NCBI GenBank assembly: GCA_934167885.1 | Contig: CAKPMB010000005.1 | Span: forward strand, 20,825-84,824 | Origin: an uncultured Bacilli bacterium | GTDB lineage: Bacteria; Bacillota_I; Bacilli_A; RF39; UBA660 | Direction of reading: 5' to 3' | Length of the DNA: 64,000 nt | In this document: piece after piece, positions 26,290 to 34,586 of the stretch | Layout of the letters: each line of letters starts with the position of its first letter | Position numbering within the stretch: position 1 is the stretch's first letter | Position numbers and translations under genes: made by a program | Notes under the pieces: model-generated | Told to the model about the DNA's origin: nothing | Databases searched by the model: none | What the model saw: only the letters and a program-made list of their open reading frames with translations

Positions 26290-26772
26290 ATGAAAGAAAT
26301 AGGAGAAAAGTTAAAAGAAACTAGAAAGAAAAATGGTGTTAGTTTAGAAGAAGCAAGTAATGATTTATCAATTAATGCTATTGAACTTGAAAATTTAGAA
26401 AATGGTAATTTTAAAGCCTTTAAAGATGTTTTTGAATTAAAAAAGAATATTAGAGCATATGCTAAATACTTAGGGCTTGATGAAAATAGTTTGTTAGATG
26501 AATTTAATGATTATTTATTTGAAAAGACATCACGTATCTCACTTTTAGATATTAAACGTGTTAGTGAAGAAAAACAAAAGAAAATAAGTTCACCATACAC
26601 TAATATTAAGCCATCAAGATATAATTTTGCTCCTATTACTTTAATTGTTGTCTTACTAGTTTTTATTTCTTTAATAGTATATTTATCCTTATCCTTTATA
26701 AGAAAAGATAAGGATCTTGATAGAGAATTAGTTAGTAATGGTGTGGAGGTTTTATATGAATTTGCCGAATAA
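26290..26772 (+). CDS. rodZ: Short RodZ-like helix-turn-helix membrane protein
   Basis: RodZ links MreB filaments to the membrane in rod-shape control. This 160-residue protein has the N-terminal HTH domain (IGEKLKETRKKNGVSLEEASNDLSI, then YAKYLGLDENSLLDEF), a basic juxtamembrane stretch and one membrane segment (APITLIVVLLVFISLIVYLSL, about residues 118-140). Only about 20 residues follow, so the usual extracellular domain is absent. pgsA starts inside its end, the same neighbour as in Bacillus (ymfM-pgsA). Confidence 0.82.
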   Translation: MKEIGEKLKETRKKNGVSLEEASNDLSINAIELENLENGNFKAFKDVFELKKNIRAYAKYLGLDENSLLDEFNDYLFEKTSRISLLDIKRVSEEKQKKISSPYTNIKPSRYNFAPITLIVVLLVFISLIVYLSLSFIRKDKDLDRELVSNGVEVLYEFAE

Positions 26773-27340
26773 AATAACGTTATCAAGAATATTTTTAACT
26801 ATATTTATCATAATATTTTGTGTATTCCCTTTTTATAGTTTAGGTATAAATATGCCTAAGATTTCGATTGCCGGAATAACATGTGATAGTGTTTATTTAA
26901 TAAGTGGCTTATTGTTTATTATTGCATCAGTAACGGATTTCATTGATGGTAAATTAGCACGAAGTAGGAATTTAGTAACTGATACCGGTAAGATGTTAGA
27001 TGCAATTGCTGATAAGGTTTTAGTAAATTCTATTCTTATCATTTTTGCAGCCAATGGTTTTATTCATCCGATTGTGGCTGTTATCTACATTTTTAGAGAT
27101 GAAGTTGTAAATGCTCTTAAGATGCATTCTGCTAAAAAAGGAACAGTTGTTGCAGCTAGTATGAGTGGTAAAATTAAGACATTTGCTATGATGACAGGGT
27201 TATCACTTAAATTTTTCTACAATTTACCATTTGAACTTATTGGTATTAATGTTGCTGACTTTCTAATTTACTTTGCAACGATTATGTCAATTGTATCAGG
27301 CGTTGAGTATTATCGGGCAATAATGAAGAAAAAAGCGTAA
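26756..27340 (+). CDS. pgsA: CDP-diacylglycerol--glycerol-3-phosphate 3-phosphatidyltransferase
   Basis: Integral membrane enzyme making phosphatidylglycerol phosphate, the committed step to phosphatidylglycerol and to the substrate of LtaS. The CDP-alcohol transferase motif is intact (TDFIDGKLARSRNLVTDTGKMLDAIAD). About five membrane segments over 194 residues are typical. The start at 26756 follows GTGGAGG and overlaps the rodZ-like gene by 17 nt. Confidence 0.92.
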   Translation: MNLPNKITLSRIFLTIFIIIFCVFPFYSLGINMPKISIAGITCDSVYLISGLLFIIASVTDFIDGKLARSRNLVTDTGKMLDAIADKVLVNSILIIFAANGFIHPIVAVIYIFRDEVVNALKMHSAKKGTVVAASMSGKIKTFAMMTGLSLKFFYNLPFELIGINVADFLIYFATIMSIVSGVEYYRAIMKKKA

Positions 27341-27395
27341 AGTAGTTGTTTTTGAAAATAAAATGATATAAAATAATGCATAAGGAGAGATAATT

Positions 27396-27605
27396 ATGTG
27401 GCATGACATTTTAATGATTGTCATTGGTCTTATTCCAGGATTAATTATAGGTTTCTTGGTTGCAAGAAAATTAATGACAAAATATTTAAAGCAAAATCCT
27501 CCAATAAATGAGGAAATGATAAAAGCTTTAATGAGTGGTATGGGAAGAACTCCTACTCAGAAACAAATTAATCAAATGATGAAAAATATGACAAAATATA
27601 TGTAA
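27396..27605 (+). CDS. yneF: YneF family small membrane protein (UPF0154)
   Basis: 69 residues: one N-terminal membrane helix (ILMIVIGLIPGLIIGFLVARKLM), then the family signature NPPINEEMIKALMSGMGRTPTQKQINQMMK. Function is unknown but it is near-universal in Bacilli. A good ribosome site (AAGGAGAG) precedes the ATG. Confidence 0.92.
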   Translation: MWHDILMIVIGLIPGLIIGFLVARKLMTKYLKQNPPINEEMIKALMSGMGRTPTQKQINQMMKNMTKYM

Positions 27606-27611
27606 ATCATA

Positions 27612-27788
27612 AAAGAGACAATAATAGAAGTCTTATTTTAAGAGAGTGATTGCTTGGTGAAAAATCATAATAAGAACTATTTATCTACTCTTTAGAGAAC
27701 CTAATAAGTTCCGGGAGACCGTTATCGTTAATTAAGTTATAAAAGGATGGTACCGTGCTTTGCACTCCTTAACCATTCTTTTTTTTGT
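27612..27788 (+). promoter_or_regulatory. T-box riboswitch, serine specifier (UCU)
   Basis: Senses uncharged tRNA-Ser and prevents termination before serS. Stem I includes AAGAGAGTGATTGC and TTGGTGAAAAATC. The specifier position, by comparison with the alanine T-box at 49170-49345 (GCT then ACTTATTT), is TCT at 27684-27686 followed by ACTCTTTAG, a serine codon. The T-box sequence is AGGATGGTACCGTGC (27745-27759). The terminator pairs AAGGATGGT with AACCATTCTT and ends in T8. The first gene downstream is an HD-domain protein, then serS. Confidence 0.92.
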
Positions 27789-27803
27789 TTATAAGGAGGA
27801 TTT

Positions 27804-28316
27804 ATGTTAAGAAAGTATTTTAATGAAAAAGAATATGATAATCTTGTTGAAAGTGATAATTTATTGTATAAGGCTTTAGAGATTGTTAGTAAGTTATTTA
27901 AAGATAAAGTTGATAAGGGTGGTATTCCATACTCCGTTCACTTACTAAGAGTATATGATGGAGTAAGTGATTATAATGAGAAAGTAACAGCGCTTTTGCA
28001 CGATACGCTTGAAGATACTGATGTATCTGTTAGTGATTTAGAAGAAGTTGGGATCCCTAAAGAAATTACGGATGTTTTAGTGCTTTTAACCAAAAATAAA
28101 GGTGAAGATTATGGAAGCTATATTGCAAGAATAATTAACGGTCACAATATTCATGCCCTTAACATAAAACTTGCAGATTTAACACATAATATGGAAGTAG
28201 GACGTATTAAAAATCCAACTATAAATGATTATGAAAGAATTAACAAACGTTATGCACCAGCGCGTGAGAGAATATTAGAAGAAATAAATAATTTTGAAAT
28301 TGATAGGAGAAAGTAA
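27804..28316 (+). CDS. HD-domain phosphohydrolase, similar to (p)ppGpp hydrolases
   Basis: A 170-residue stand-alone HD domain. VDKGGIPYSVHLLRVYDGV, then TALLHDTLEDTDVSVSDLEE and LNIKLADLTHNM match the hydrolase half of RelA/SpoT and small alarmone hydrolases (HD metal site, ED motif, KLADLxHNM). It lies directly downstream of the serine T-box and one base before serS, so serine starvation should induce it. Alarmone hydrolysis is inference from motifs; other nucleotide phosphatases are possible. Confidence 0.75.
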   Translation: MLRKYFNEKEYDNLVESDNLLYKALEIVSKLFKDKVDKGGIPYSVHLLRVYDGVSDYNEKVTALLHDTLEDTDVSVSDLEEVGIPKEITDVLVLLTKNKGEDYGSYIARIINGHNIHALNIKLADLTHNMEVGRIKNPTINDYERINKRYAPARERILEEINNFEIDRRK

Positions 28317-28317
28317 T

Positions 28318-29601
28318 ATGTTAGATATAAAATTTTTAAGAGAAAATAGTGATGTTGTAAAGGAAAATATTAAGAAAAAGTTTCAAGATGCTAAACTACC
28401 TTTAGTAGATAGAGTTATTGAACTTGATAAAAAGTCACGTGATTTAAAAAATAATGGTGATAATTTACGAAGTGAACGTAAAAAAATAAGTGATGAAATA
28501 GGGAAATTATTTAAAGAAGGTAAAAGGGAAGAAGCTGAAAATAGTAAGAAACAAGTTCAAGAGATAAATGATAAATTAGTATCAATGGAAGAGGAAGAGA
28601 ATAATATTAATAAAGAAATTCGTGAAATTATGCTTACGATTCCAAATATTATTGATGAGAGTGTCCCTATTGGTAAGGATGATTCATGTAATGTTGAAAT
28701 TGAAAAATTTGGTGATCCAATTGTTCCTTCGTTTGAAGTTCCCTATCATGCTGATATTCTAGAGAGAATGAGTGGTCTTGATAAAGATGCTAGTGGCAGA
28801 ACAAGTGGTAATGGTTTTTATTATTTAATGGGTGACGCTGCTCGTCTTCATAGTGCTATGCTAAGTTATGCCCGCGACTATATGATAAATAATGGTTTTA
28901 CTTATTGTATTCCACCTTTTATGATTCACGGGGATGTTGTTTCAGGTGTTATGAGTTTCGCTGAAATGGAAAACATGATGTATAAAATTGAAGGTGAAGA
29001 TTTATATTTAATTGGAACAAGTGAACATTCAATGATTGGTAAATTTAAAAATCAAATTGTTGAAAATAAAAATTTGCCTATTACTTTAACAAGTTATAGC
29101 CCATGTTTCCGCAAAGAAGTAGGAGCTCATGGTATTGAAGAACGTGGTATATATCGTGTTCATCAATTTGAAAAACAAGAAATGGTTGTTTTATGCGAAC
29201 CAGAAGAATCAATGGAATGGTATAACAAAATGTGGCAATTGAGTGTTGGTTTCTTTAGAAGCTTAGAAATACCAGTTAGAACATTAGAATGTTGTAGTGG
29301 GGATTTAGCGGATTTAAAAGTAAAATCATGTGATGTTGAAGCATGGAGTCCACGTCAAAAGAAATATTTTGAAGTAGGTAGTTGTTCAACTCTTGGTGAT
29401 GCTCAAGCTCGTCGCCTTGGTATTAGAACTAAAAAAGATGGTAAAACTTATTATGTTCATACATTGAATAATACGGTTTTAGCAACTCCTCGTGGTTTAA
29501 TTGCTTTCCTTGAAAATCACTATACAAATGATGGAAAAATTACTATTCCTGAGGTTTTACAACCATATATGGGTGGTATGAAGGAAATTGTTTTGAAATA
29601 A
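28318..29601 (+). CDS. serS: Seryl-tRNA synthetase
   Basis: Class II synthetase charging tRNA-Ser. The 427 residues begin with MLDIKFLRENSDVVKENIKKKF, then the long N-terminal coiled-coil arm (about residues 30-105) that grips the tRNA. The catalytic core follows, with motif 2 (SPCFRKEVGAHG, then GIYRVHQFEKQEMV), the serine site ECCSGDLADLKVKSCDVEAW and motif 3 (NTVLATPRGLIAFLENH). The ATG at 28318 follows AGGAGAAAGT. Expression is under the T-box at 27612-27788. Confidence 0.97.
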   Translation: MLDIKFLRENSDVVKENIKKKFQDAKLPLVDRVIELDKKSRDLKNNGDNLRSERKKISDEIGKLFKEGKREEAENSKKQVQEINDKLVSMEEEENNINKEIREIMLTIPNIIDESVPIGKDDSCNVEIEKFGDPIVPSFEVPYHADILERMSGLDKDASGRTSGNGFYYLMGDAARLHSAMLSYARDYMINNGFTYCIPPFMIHGDVVSGVMSFAEMENMMYKIEGEDLYLIGTSEHSMIGKFKNQIVENKNLPITLTSYSPCFRKEVGAHGIEERGIYRVHQFEKQEMVVLCEPEESMEWYNKMWQLSVGFFRSLEIPVRTLECCSGDLADLKVKSCDVEAWSPRQKKYFEVGSCSTLGDAQARRLGIRTKKDGKTYYVHTLNNTVLATPRGLIAFLENHYTNDGKITIPEVLQPYMGGMKEIVLK

Positions 29602-29603
29602 AG

Positions 29604-29623
29604 CATCTTTAAGATGTTTTTTT
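29604..29623 (+). terminator. Terminator after serS
   Basis: CATCT (29604-29608) pairs with AGATG (29612-29616), followed by T7. It starts 2 nt after the stop. Confidence 0.75.
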
Positions 29624-29687
29624 CATACTTTAATTATTTATGTTATAATTTAGTTATCTTTGCATATAAATGAATGGATGTGAAAAA

Positions 29688-30416
29688 ATGCGTGTAGGAA
29701 TATTTGATTCTGGTCTCGGCGGTCTTGTTGTTTTAAAAGAAATATTAAAAAAATATCCTAATAATGAATTTATCTATTATGGGGATACGCTAAACGTTCC
29801 GTATGGAAATAAGAGTATTGAAGAATTATTAGAAATAACCACGAAAATTATTAACTATTTTAATGAACAAAGGGTAGATTTAATAATAATCGCTTGTGGA
29901 ACAGTAAGTTCTAATTGTTACTTTGAATTATGTAAGATAACCTCTATTCCTATTTTAGACATAATAAGTCCAACAATTAGATATTTAAATAATTCGTCAT
30001 ATAACAAAATCGGTGTTATAGGAACGCTTAGAACAATCGAAAGTGGTGTTTTTACAAAGAAATTACCTAATAAAAAAGTATCTCAAGTAGCGTCTGTTGA
30101 TTTAGCATCTATTATTGAAAATAATACGATTTTAGAAAATATGGAAACAATAAATAATTATTTAAATTTGTTAGATAAAGATATTGAATGTTTAGTATTG
30201 GGATGCACACATTATCCAATTTTATTACCGATACTTAAAAATAAATTATCCATTCCTTTTATTGATATTGGTAAGTGTTTAGTAAAAGTGCTTAAACTAA
30301 AAAATGATAGTAAGCCATCAATTAATCTTTACTTTTCAAAGTTAGATGACAAAGTAATTGAAAATATTAATCAAATTATTCCTTTTGATAAGCAGGTAAC
30401 AGAATTAATTCTTTGA
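29688..30416 (+). CDS. murI: Glutamate racemase
   Basis: Makes D-glutamate for peptidoglycan (used by MurD). GIFDSGLGGLVVLKEI, FIYYGDTLNVPYG, the first catalytic Cys in IACGTVSSN and the second in LGCTHYPIL are present. The first motif usually reads ACNTAS; here Asn is Gly. About 242 residues, slightly short. I prefer the ATG at 29688; an in-frame ATG at 29670 adds six residues. An extended -10 box, TGTTATAAT, is at 29641-29649. Confidence 0.9.
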   Translation: MRVGIFDSGLGGLVVLKEILKKYPNNEFIYYGDTLNVPYGNKSIEELLEITTKIINYFNEQRVDLIIIACGTVSSNCYFELCKITSIPILDIISPTIRYLNNSSYNKIGVIGTLRTIESGVFTKKLPNKKVSQVASVDLASIIENNTILENMETINNYLNLLDKDIECLVLGCTHYPILLPILKNKLSIPFIDIGKCLVKVLKLKNDSKPSINLYFSKLDDKVIENINQIIPFDKQVTELIL

Positions 30417-30464
30417 TAAATATTAATATATATTAGAAAAAATCATATATTTAAATGGTGATAT

Positions 30465-30689
30465 ATGAATCTATCGGATTTACAAAATAAAGACTTAATT
30501 AATATGGTTGATGGTAAAAAGATTGGTAATATAATTGATGCTCGTTTTAACGTAACAACCGGAAATATTGAAAAATTACTAATAGAGCCGAGTAAGTCAT
30601 TTTTTTCATTAAAAAATAATGTTGTTGAAATAAATTTTAGTGATATAAACAAAATAGGTGAAGATGTGATCCTTGTTAATTATAAATAA
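30465..30689 (+). CDS. YlmC/YmxH family PRC-barrel sporulation protein
   Basis: A 74-residue single PRC-barrel domain: MNLSDLQNKDLINMVDGKKIGNIIDARF, then a C-terminal strand VVEINFSDINKIGEDVILV. Members occur in spore formers and are linked to sporulation without a defined activity. The 24 bp covering its leader and start are identical to those before sigK, with the ATG in a small hairpin arm. Confidence 0.82.
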   Translation: MNLSDLQNKDLINMVDGKKIGNIIDARFNVTTGNIEKLLIEPSKSFFSLKNNVVEINFSDINKIGEDVILVNYK

Positions 30690-30700
30690 TAACTATAATA

Positions 30701-30739
30701 AAAAATAAAGTATTATGGCCATAATACTTTATTTTTTTT
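30701..30739. terminator. Bidirectional terminator between ylmC-like gene and ferredoxin
   Basis: A perfect palindrome of 18-bp arms (30701-30718 and 30719-30736), centre GGCC, with A-rich left and T8 right. It serves the two converging genes. Confidence 0.85.
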
Positions 30740-30923
30740 ATTCTTCTTTACTAATTGCTCCAGTTGGACAACCATCGATAACTTCATCAAGTAATGCTTC
30801 ATCTTTTATATCATTACTAATTACTTTTGAAATATTATCATCATCCATTTGGAAAACACTTGGATATGTTCCTTCACAAGCACCGCATCCAATACAAGCG
30901 TCACGATCAACTATTGCTTTCAT
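30738..30923 (-). CDS. fer: Ferredoxin, single [4Fe-4S] type
   Basis: A 61-residue electron carrier. Cluster ligands are in CIGCGAC (residues 10-16) and the distant Cys in DGCPTGAI near the C-terminus, the pattern of Bacillus-type 4Fe ferredoxins. A strong AGGAGG lies before the ATG on the minus strand. It is a single gene. It probably supplies low-potential electrons to radical-SAM or other iron-sulfur enzymes; nrdG is one candidate in the window. Confidence 0.9.
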   Translation of the reverse strand: MKAIVDRDACIGCGACEGTYPSVFQMDDDNISKVISNDIKDEALLDEVIDGCPTGAISKEE

Positions 30924-31022
30924 ACATCCTCCTTGTAGGTATTATATAAAAAAAATAATTTAAAAGCAATAAATGATGAAAAAAAATAAAATATATGATA
31001 TATTATTAGAGTAGGTGACAAT

Positions 31023-32234
31023 ATGAATAAGGGTTTTACGTTAGTTGAGTTGTTAGCAGTATTGGTAGTTATTAGTATTATTTCAACTATTGGAGTATTT
31101 TCTTTTTCGAGTTTAACAAATAAATCCAAAGATGATTATTATAAAAATATGATATCTAACTTAGAACTTGCCGCCAACACTTATTTTAGCAATAACCGTG
31201 AGGAACGCCCACCAATTGGTAGTGTATGTAATAAAGTTCCTATAAAAAGAATTGTTGAAAGCAACTTAATTAGTGATGTTAAAAGTAGTAATGGGGCAGA
31301 TTGTGATTTAGAAAATTCTTATGTATATATTAAGCGTAAAAATAATAAACAATATGAATATAATGTATCATTAATATGTGGGAGTGATGAATTTTTAGTT
31401 TCCGAAGATGAATATTGTCAAGCTGAAATTGTAGAGTCATCTACTATTTCAGTATCCGCTAAAACCGTAAGTAATAAAACATATAATGTTTCAAGAATAT
31501 ATGATAATACCGATTGGATAAACGAAGATGTTTTGGTAACTTTTAACTCTAAGGTTGATATAACGAAATATGTTATTACAAACATTACTTCACAGGACGT
31601 TATGACGTGTGACGCTAATAATAATGTTTGCACTATAACCATTAGCAATAAAGGAACATATAATGTTACTTCCTATAGTGATACAAGTGTTGTAAGTTCT
31701 CGAACATTTAATGTCCGTATTGATAAAAATAAGCCAACATTTTCTTTAAGCAAAACAGGGGACTTTAATATAAGTGATGGTAGTAGTGAATACATATATA
31801 AAAATAGTCTTAGCAATGTTAAGTCAACAAGTGGTATTTCTAGAATTGATTATGATTTATATAAAGGAACAAACGTTATTGCAAGCACAACAGTAAACAG
31901 CCTTAATATAGAGATTCGCTCACTGAAAACAGGAGTATATACAATACATGTTTGGGCTTATGATAAGGCTGGAAATAAAAGCAATGAGGTTATTAATAAC
32001 TTTAGGATAACCCGTGAAATAACACTTCTAAATCCTTTAGATGATAGTTATAATGTAAAATTTAAAGTTATCGATGGAACAAGTTACAACTATTTAGGAA
32101 CATCTCTACCACAACTTGAAAAGGCCAATAGAACGTTTGTTGGATGGTCAACATCGACAACATCAAGTAATGTTGTTAGTGATACAAGTATTGTGTCAAG
32201 TTCAAATGTTGTGCTTTATGCTAAATGGAGTTAA
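31023..32234 (+). CDS. Prepilin-type N-terminus surface protein with InlB-like C-terminal repeat
   Basis: The first residues, MNKGFTLVELLAVLVVISII, are a type IV prepilin signal: G followed by FTLVE, then the hydrophobic helix. After a pilin-like region with two cysteine-containing loops come beta-rich segments (about residues 140-330). The C-terminal 65 residues, with YNYLGTSLPQLEKANRTFVGWST and VVLYAKWS, match the Listeria-Bacteroides (InlB B) repeat. This suggests a surface-displayed, pseudopilin-anchored adhesin. No pilus assembly ATPase or peptidase is in the window. Confidence 0.82.
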   Translation: MNKGFTLVELLAVLVVISIISTIGVFSFSSLTNKSKDDYYKNMISNLELAANTYFSNNREERPPIGSVCNKVPIKRIVESNLISDVKSSNGADCDLENSYVYIKRKNNKQYEYNVSLICGSDEFLVSEDEYCQAEIVESSTISVSAKTVSNKTYNVSRIYDNTDWINEDVLVTFNSKVDITKYVITNITSQDVMTCDANNNVCTITISNKGTYNVTSYSDTSVVSSRTFNVRIDKNKPTFSLSKTGDFNISDGSSEYIYKNSLSNVKSTSGISRIDYDLYKGTNVIASTTVNSLNIEIRSLKTGVYTIHVWAYDKAGNKSNEVINNFRITREITLLNPLDDSYNVKFKVIDGTSYNYLGTSLPQLEKANRTFVGWSTSTTSSNVVSDTSIVSSSNVVLYAKWS

Positions 32235-32236
32235 TT

Positions 32237-32875
32237 ATGGAAAGAATGAATAGATATGATGAAAAAGATAAAGTTTTAACAAGAACCCAAAAAAATGAAG
32301 ACTTATATAAAGATGTTTATTTAAATAATACTATTGTCGATTTGAATCAAATAATGGAACAAGATGAGAATGATACACCAACTGATGATACTAAAAAAAG
32401 TGACGAAATTATTATAAATAAAGAAATGTATGAAGATACACATTATGATTTAGATGAATTTTTAAAAGAAAAAAGCAAATTACAAAAAGAGGATAATCTT
32501 CCAAGAAGTCTTGATGAAAAGATTCAAGAAGACGCCAATGAAATATCAAAAATTATTGAAAGAATTGAAGAAAAAAGTAAAGAAGAAGATTTTTTTGAGG
32601 ATTTACTTCCTGACAATGATAACACTATTATAACTTCCGCTCCTACTGATAAACTAGAAACTGTTATTAGTGATGAAGCTATTGATAATTTTGTTATGAA
32701 TAAGGATCTGGATGAAACGAATAGTTTTATTGATATTGAAGATACAACCAAAATATCTTCACCATCCATTGTTCAAGAAAGGCGTCCAAAATTTAAAAAG
32801 AAACCCTTTATTGTGCTTGTTTGCAGTTTTGTATTGTTAATTTTAGTTATTTTGTATATAATCTTTCGTCCATAG
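32237..32875 (+). CDS. Acidic tail-anchored membrane protein, unknown function
   Basis: A 212-residue protein, strongly acidic and Asp/Glu/Asn/Lys-rich over residues 1-185 with no recognisable domain. It ends in a basic patch (RRPKFKKKP) and one hydrophobic segment (FIVLVCSFVLLILVILYIIF) reaching the C-terminus. This predicts a cytoplasmic domain anchored by its tail. The start at 32237, two bases after the prepilin-like gene stop, follows GGAG, so the two are likely one operon. Not recognised. Confidence 0.72.
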   Translation: MERMNRYDEKDKVLTRTQKNEDLYKDVYLNNTIVDLNQIMEQDENDTPTDDTKKSDEIIINKEMYEDTHYDLDEFLKEKSKLQKEDNLPRSLDEKIQEDANEISKIIERIEEKSKEEDFFEDLLPDNDNTIITSAPTDKLETVISDEAIDNFVMNKDLDETNSFIDIEDTTKISSPSIVQERRPKFKKKPFIVLVCSFVLLILVILYIIFRP

Positions 32876-32896
32876 TGTTAAATTAAACATTTATGC

Positions 32897-32952
32897 TTGA
32901 AATATAAGGGTTTTTAATATATAATGAATTTGTTGAGTGGGGGAACCCACTC
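32897..32952 (+). promoter_or_regulatory. Promoter and leader hairpin of the rimP-nusA-infB operon
   Basis: TTGAAA (32897-32902), a 17-nt spacer and TATAAT (32920-32925). The predicted start is near 32932, so the transcript begins at a stable hairpin GAGTGGG/CCCACTC (32935-32952) with loop GGAA. The hairpin may stabilise the mRNA 5' end or take part in nusA-operon control. Confidence 0.75.
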
Positions 32953-32974
32953 TTTAATTTAGCAAAGGGGACTT

Positions 32975-33235
32975 ATGAAGGATAAAGTAATTGAAATAAT
33001 CGGTGATTCACTTAACGAACTATCATTAAGGGTAGATGATGTTGTGTATGAAAAAGAAGGCAGCAACATGTTTTTAAGAATATGTTTGGATAGTGATGAA
33101 GCAATTGATATTAACAAAATTGTTTTGGCAACTAAAATTATTAATCCATTAATTGATGAGAGTTCTTTAATTAATGATAAGTATATTTTAGATATTTATG
33201 GAAAGAGTAAAGGTGATTTAAATGAAGAAGCGTAA
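32975..33235 (+). CDS. rimP: Ribosome maturation factor RimP, short form
   Basis: RimP assists 30S assembly. This copy has 86 residues against about 150 usually. The N-terminal domain is recognisable (LRVDDVVYEKEGSNMFLRICLDSDEAIDINKIV, then INPLIDESSLINDKYILDI), ending where the C-terminal SH3-like domain should begin. Position supports identity: first gene before nusA, with a 14-nt overlap. The ribosome site is AAAGGGG. Truncation is clean with no obvious frameshift remnant, since nusA begins at once. Confidence 0.82.
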   Translation: MKDKVIEIIGDSLNELSLRVDDVVYEKEGSNMFLRICLDSDEAIDINKIVLATKIINPLIDESSLINDKYILDIYGKSKGDLNEEA

Positions 33236-34307
33236 TGAAGAGGTAATTGATACTAAATTGGAATTTTTAAAAGCTTTAGATAACATTGTTAAAGAAAAAA
33301 ATATTGATAAAAATGTGGTTATTGAAGCTATGGAATTAGCCTTAACTTCAGCTTATAAGAAAAATTACGGTAAGAGTAATGGTAAGGCTAAAGTTAACCC
33401 TGAAACGGGTGATATTAAAGTTTATTCATATTTAACAGTAGTTGAAGAAGTAGCTGATCCTGAAACAGAGATAAGTTTAGAAGATGCTAAGAAAAAGAAT
33501 GAACATTTAGAAATTGGTGATACTATTGATACAGAGGTTACTCCAAAAGATTTTGGACGTGTTGCTGCTTCAACTGCTAAGCAAGTTGTTGTTCAAAAGA
33601 TTCGTGAAGCTGAAAGAAATAGTATTGTGTCATATTTCGAAGGTAAAGAAGATGAATTGTTGATTGGCACTGTTGCTTTGGAAGATACTGATAATTATTA
33701 TATTGATTTAGGTCGTTCAAATGGTATTTTACCTAAGAAGGATATTATACCTGGCGAAAAAATTACAATGGGTAGCACAATTAAAGTATATGTTACTAAA
33801 ATTGATAATACTGGTCGTAATCTTGTCATTAAATTGAGTAGAGCTCATTATGGTTTCGTAAAACGTTTATTTGAACATGAAATTCCTGAATTTAGTGATG
33901 GAACGTTATTAATGTATGGAGTTGCGCGTGATCCTGGTGTTCGTAGCAAAGTTGCAGTGTATACTGAAAAGCCTAATTTTGAACCAATCGGAGCTTGTAT
34001 CGGTGAAAAAGGTGTTAGAATTGCTAATATAATTAAAGAATTAGGCGGTGAAAAGATTGATATTATTAAATATGATAAAGATCCTAAAATATTTATTGAA
34101 AATGCTTTATCACCTGCAAAAAATTTAACTGTTTTAATAACCGATCCAAAAGAAAAAGTAGCTATTGTTGTAGCAGATGACGAAAATTTCTCATTAGCTA
34201 TTGGAAAACGTGGTATGAATGCTCGTCTTGCAAGTCGTTTAACAAAATATCGTATTGATGTTCAAACAAAAGAAGAAGCAAGTAAGTTAGGAATAAGTAT
34301 CAAATGA
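33222..34307 (+). CDS. nusA: Transcription termination/antitermination factor NusA
   Basis: RNA polymerase-binding factor for pausing, termination and antitermination. The 361 residues cover the N-terminal domain (LEFLKALDNIVKEKNIDKNVVIEAMELALTSAYKK), an S1 domain (about 130-200) and two KH domains (EPIGACIGEKGVRI, then FSLAIGKRGMNARLASRLTKYRIDV). There are no C-terminal acidic repeats, as in other Firmicutes. It starts within rimP after AAAGGTGAT and overlaps ylxR by 4 nt. Confidence 0.96.
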   Translation: MKKRNEEVIDTKLEFLKALDNIVKEKNIDKNVVIEAMELALTSAYKKNYGKSNGKAKVNPETGDIKVYSYLTVVEEVADPETEISLEDAKKKNEHLEIGDTIDTEVTPKDFGRVAASTAKQVVVQKIREAERNSIVSYFEGKEDELLIGTVALEDTDNYYIDLGRSNGILPKKDIIPGEKITMGSTIKVYVTKIDNTGRNLVIKLSRAHYGFVKRLFEHEIPEFSDGTLLMYGVARDPGVRSKVAVYTEKPNFEPIGACIGEKGVRIANIIKELGGEKIDIIKYDKDPKIFIENALSPAKNLTVLITDPKEKVAIVVADDENFSLAIGKRGMNARLASRLTKYRIDVQTKEEASKLGISIK

Positions 34308-34567
34308 TAAAGAAAAAAATACCAATGCGAACTTGCGTTGTAACCAATGAACGTTTGGAAAAAAGGGAGTTATTAAGAATTGTTCGTGATAATAATGGCG
34401 TAGTTTCCGTCGATGAGACTGGTAGAGCTAATGGGCGTGGCGCTTATATAAAAAAATCGTTAGATGTTTTAGAAAAGGCTAGAAAAAGTAAGGCTTTAGA
34501 AAGACATTTAGAGTGTTCAATTGATGATAAAGTATATGATGAAATTGCAAATATTATAAAAAAATAA
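34304..34567 (+). CDS. ylxR: YlxR family RNA-binding protein (RnpM)
   Basis: An 87-residue basic protein with MRTCVVTNERLEKRELLRIVRD and the signature GRANGRGAYIKKSLDVLEKARK. It is conserved between nusA and infB. Recent work links the family to RNase P regulation. ATGA overlap with nusA. The L7Ae-like ylxQ gene that usually follows is missing. Confidence 0.9.
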   Translation: MIKKKIPMRTCVVTNERLEKRELLRIVRDNNGVVSVDETGRANGRGAYIKKSLDVLEKARKSKALERHLECSIDDKVYDEIANIIKK

Positions 34568-34586
34568 TGATGAAAGAGGTGATATA

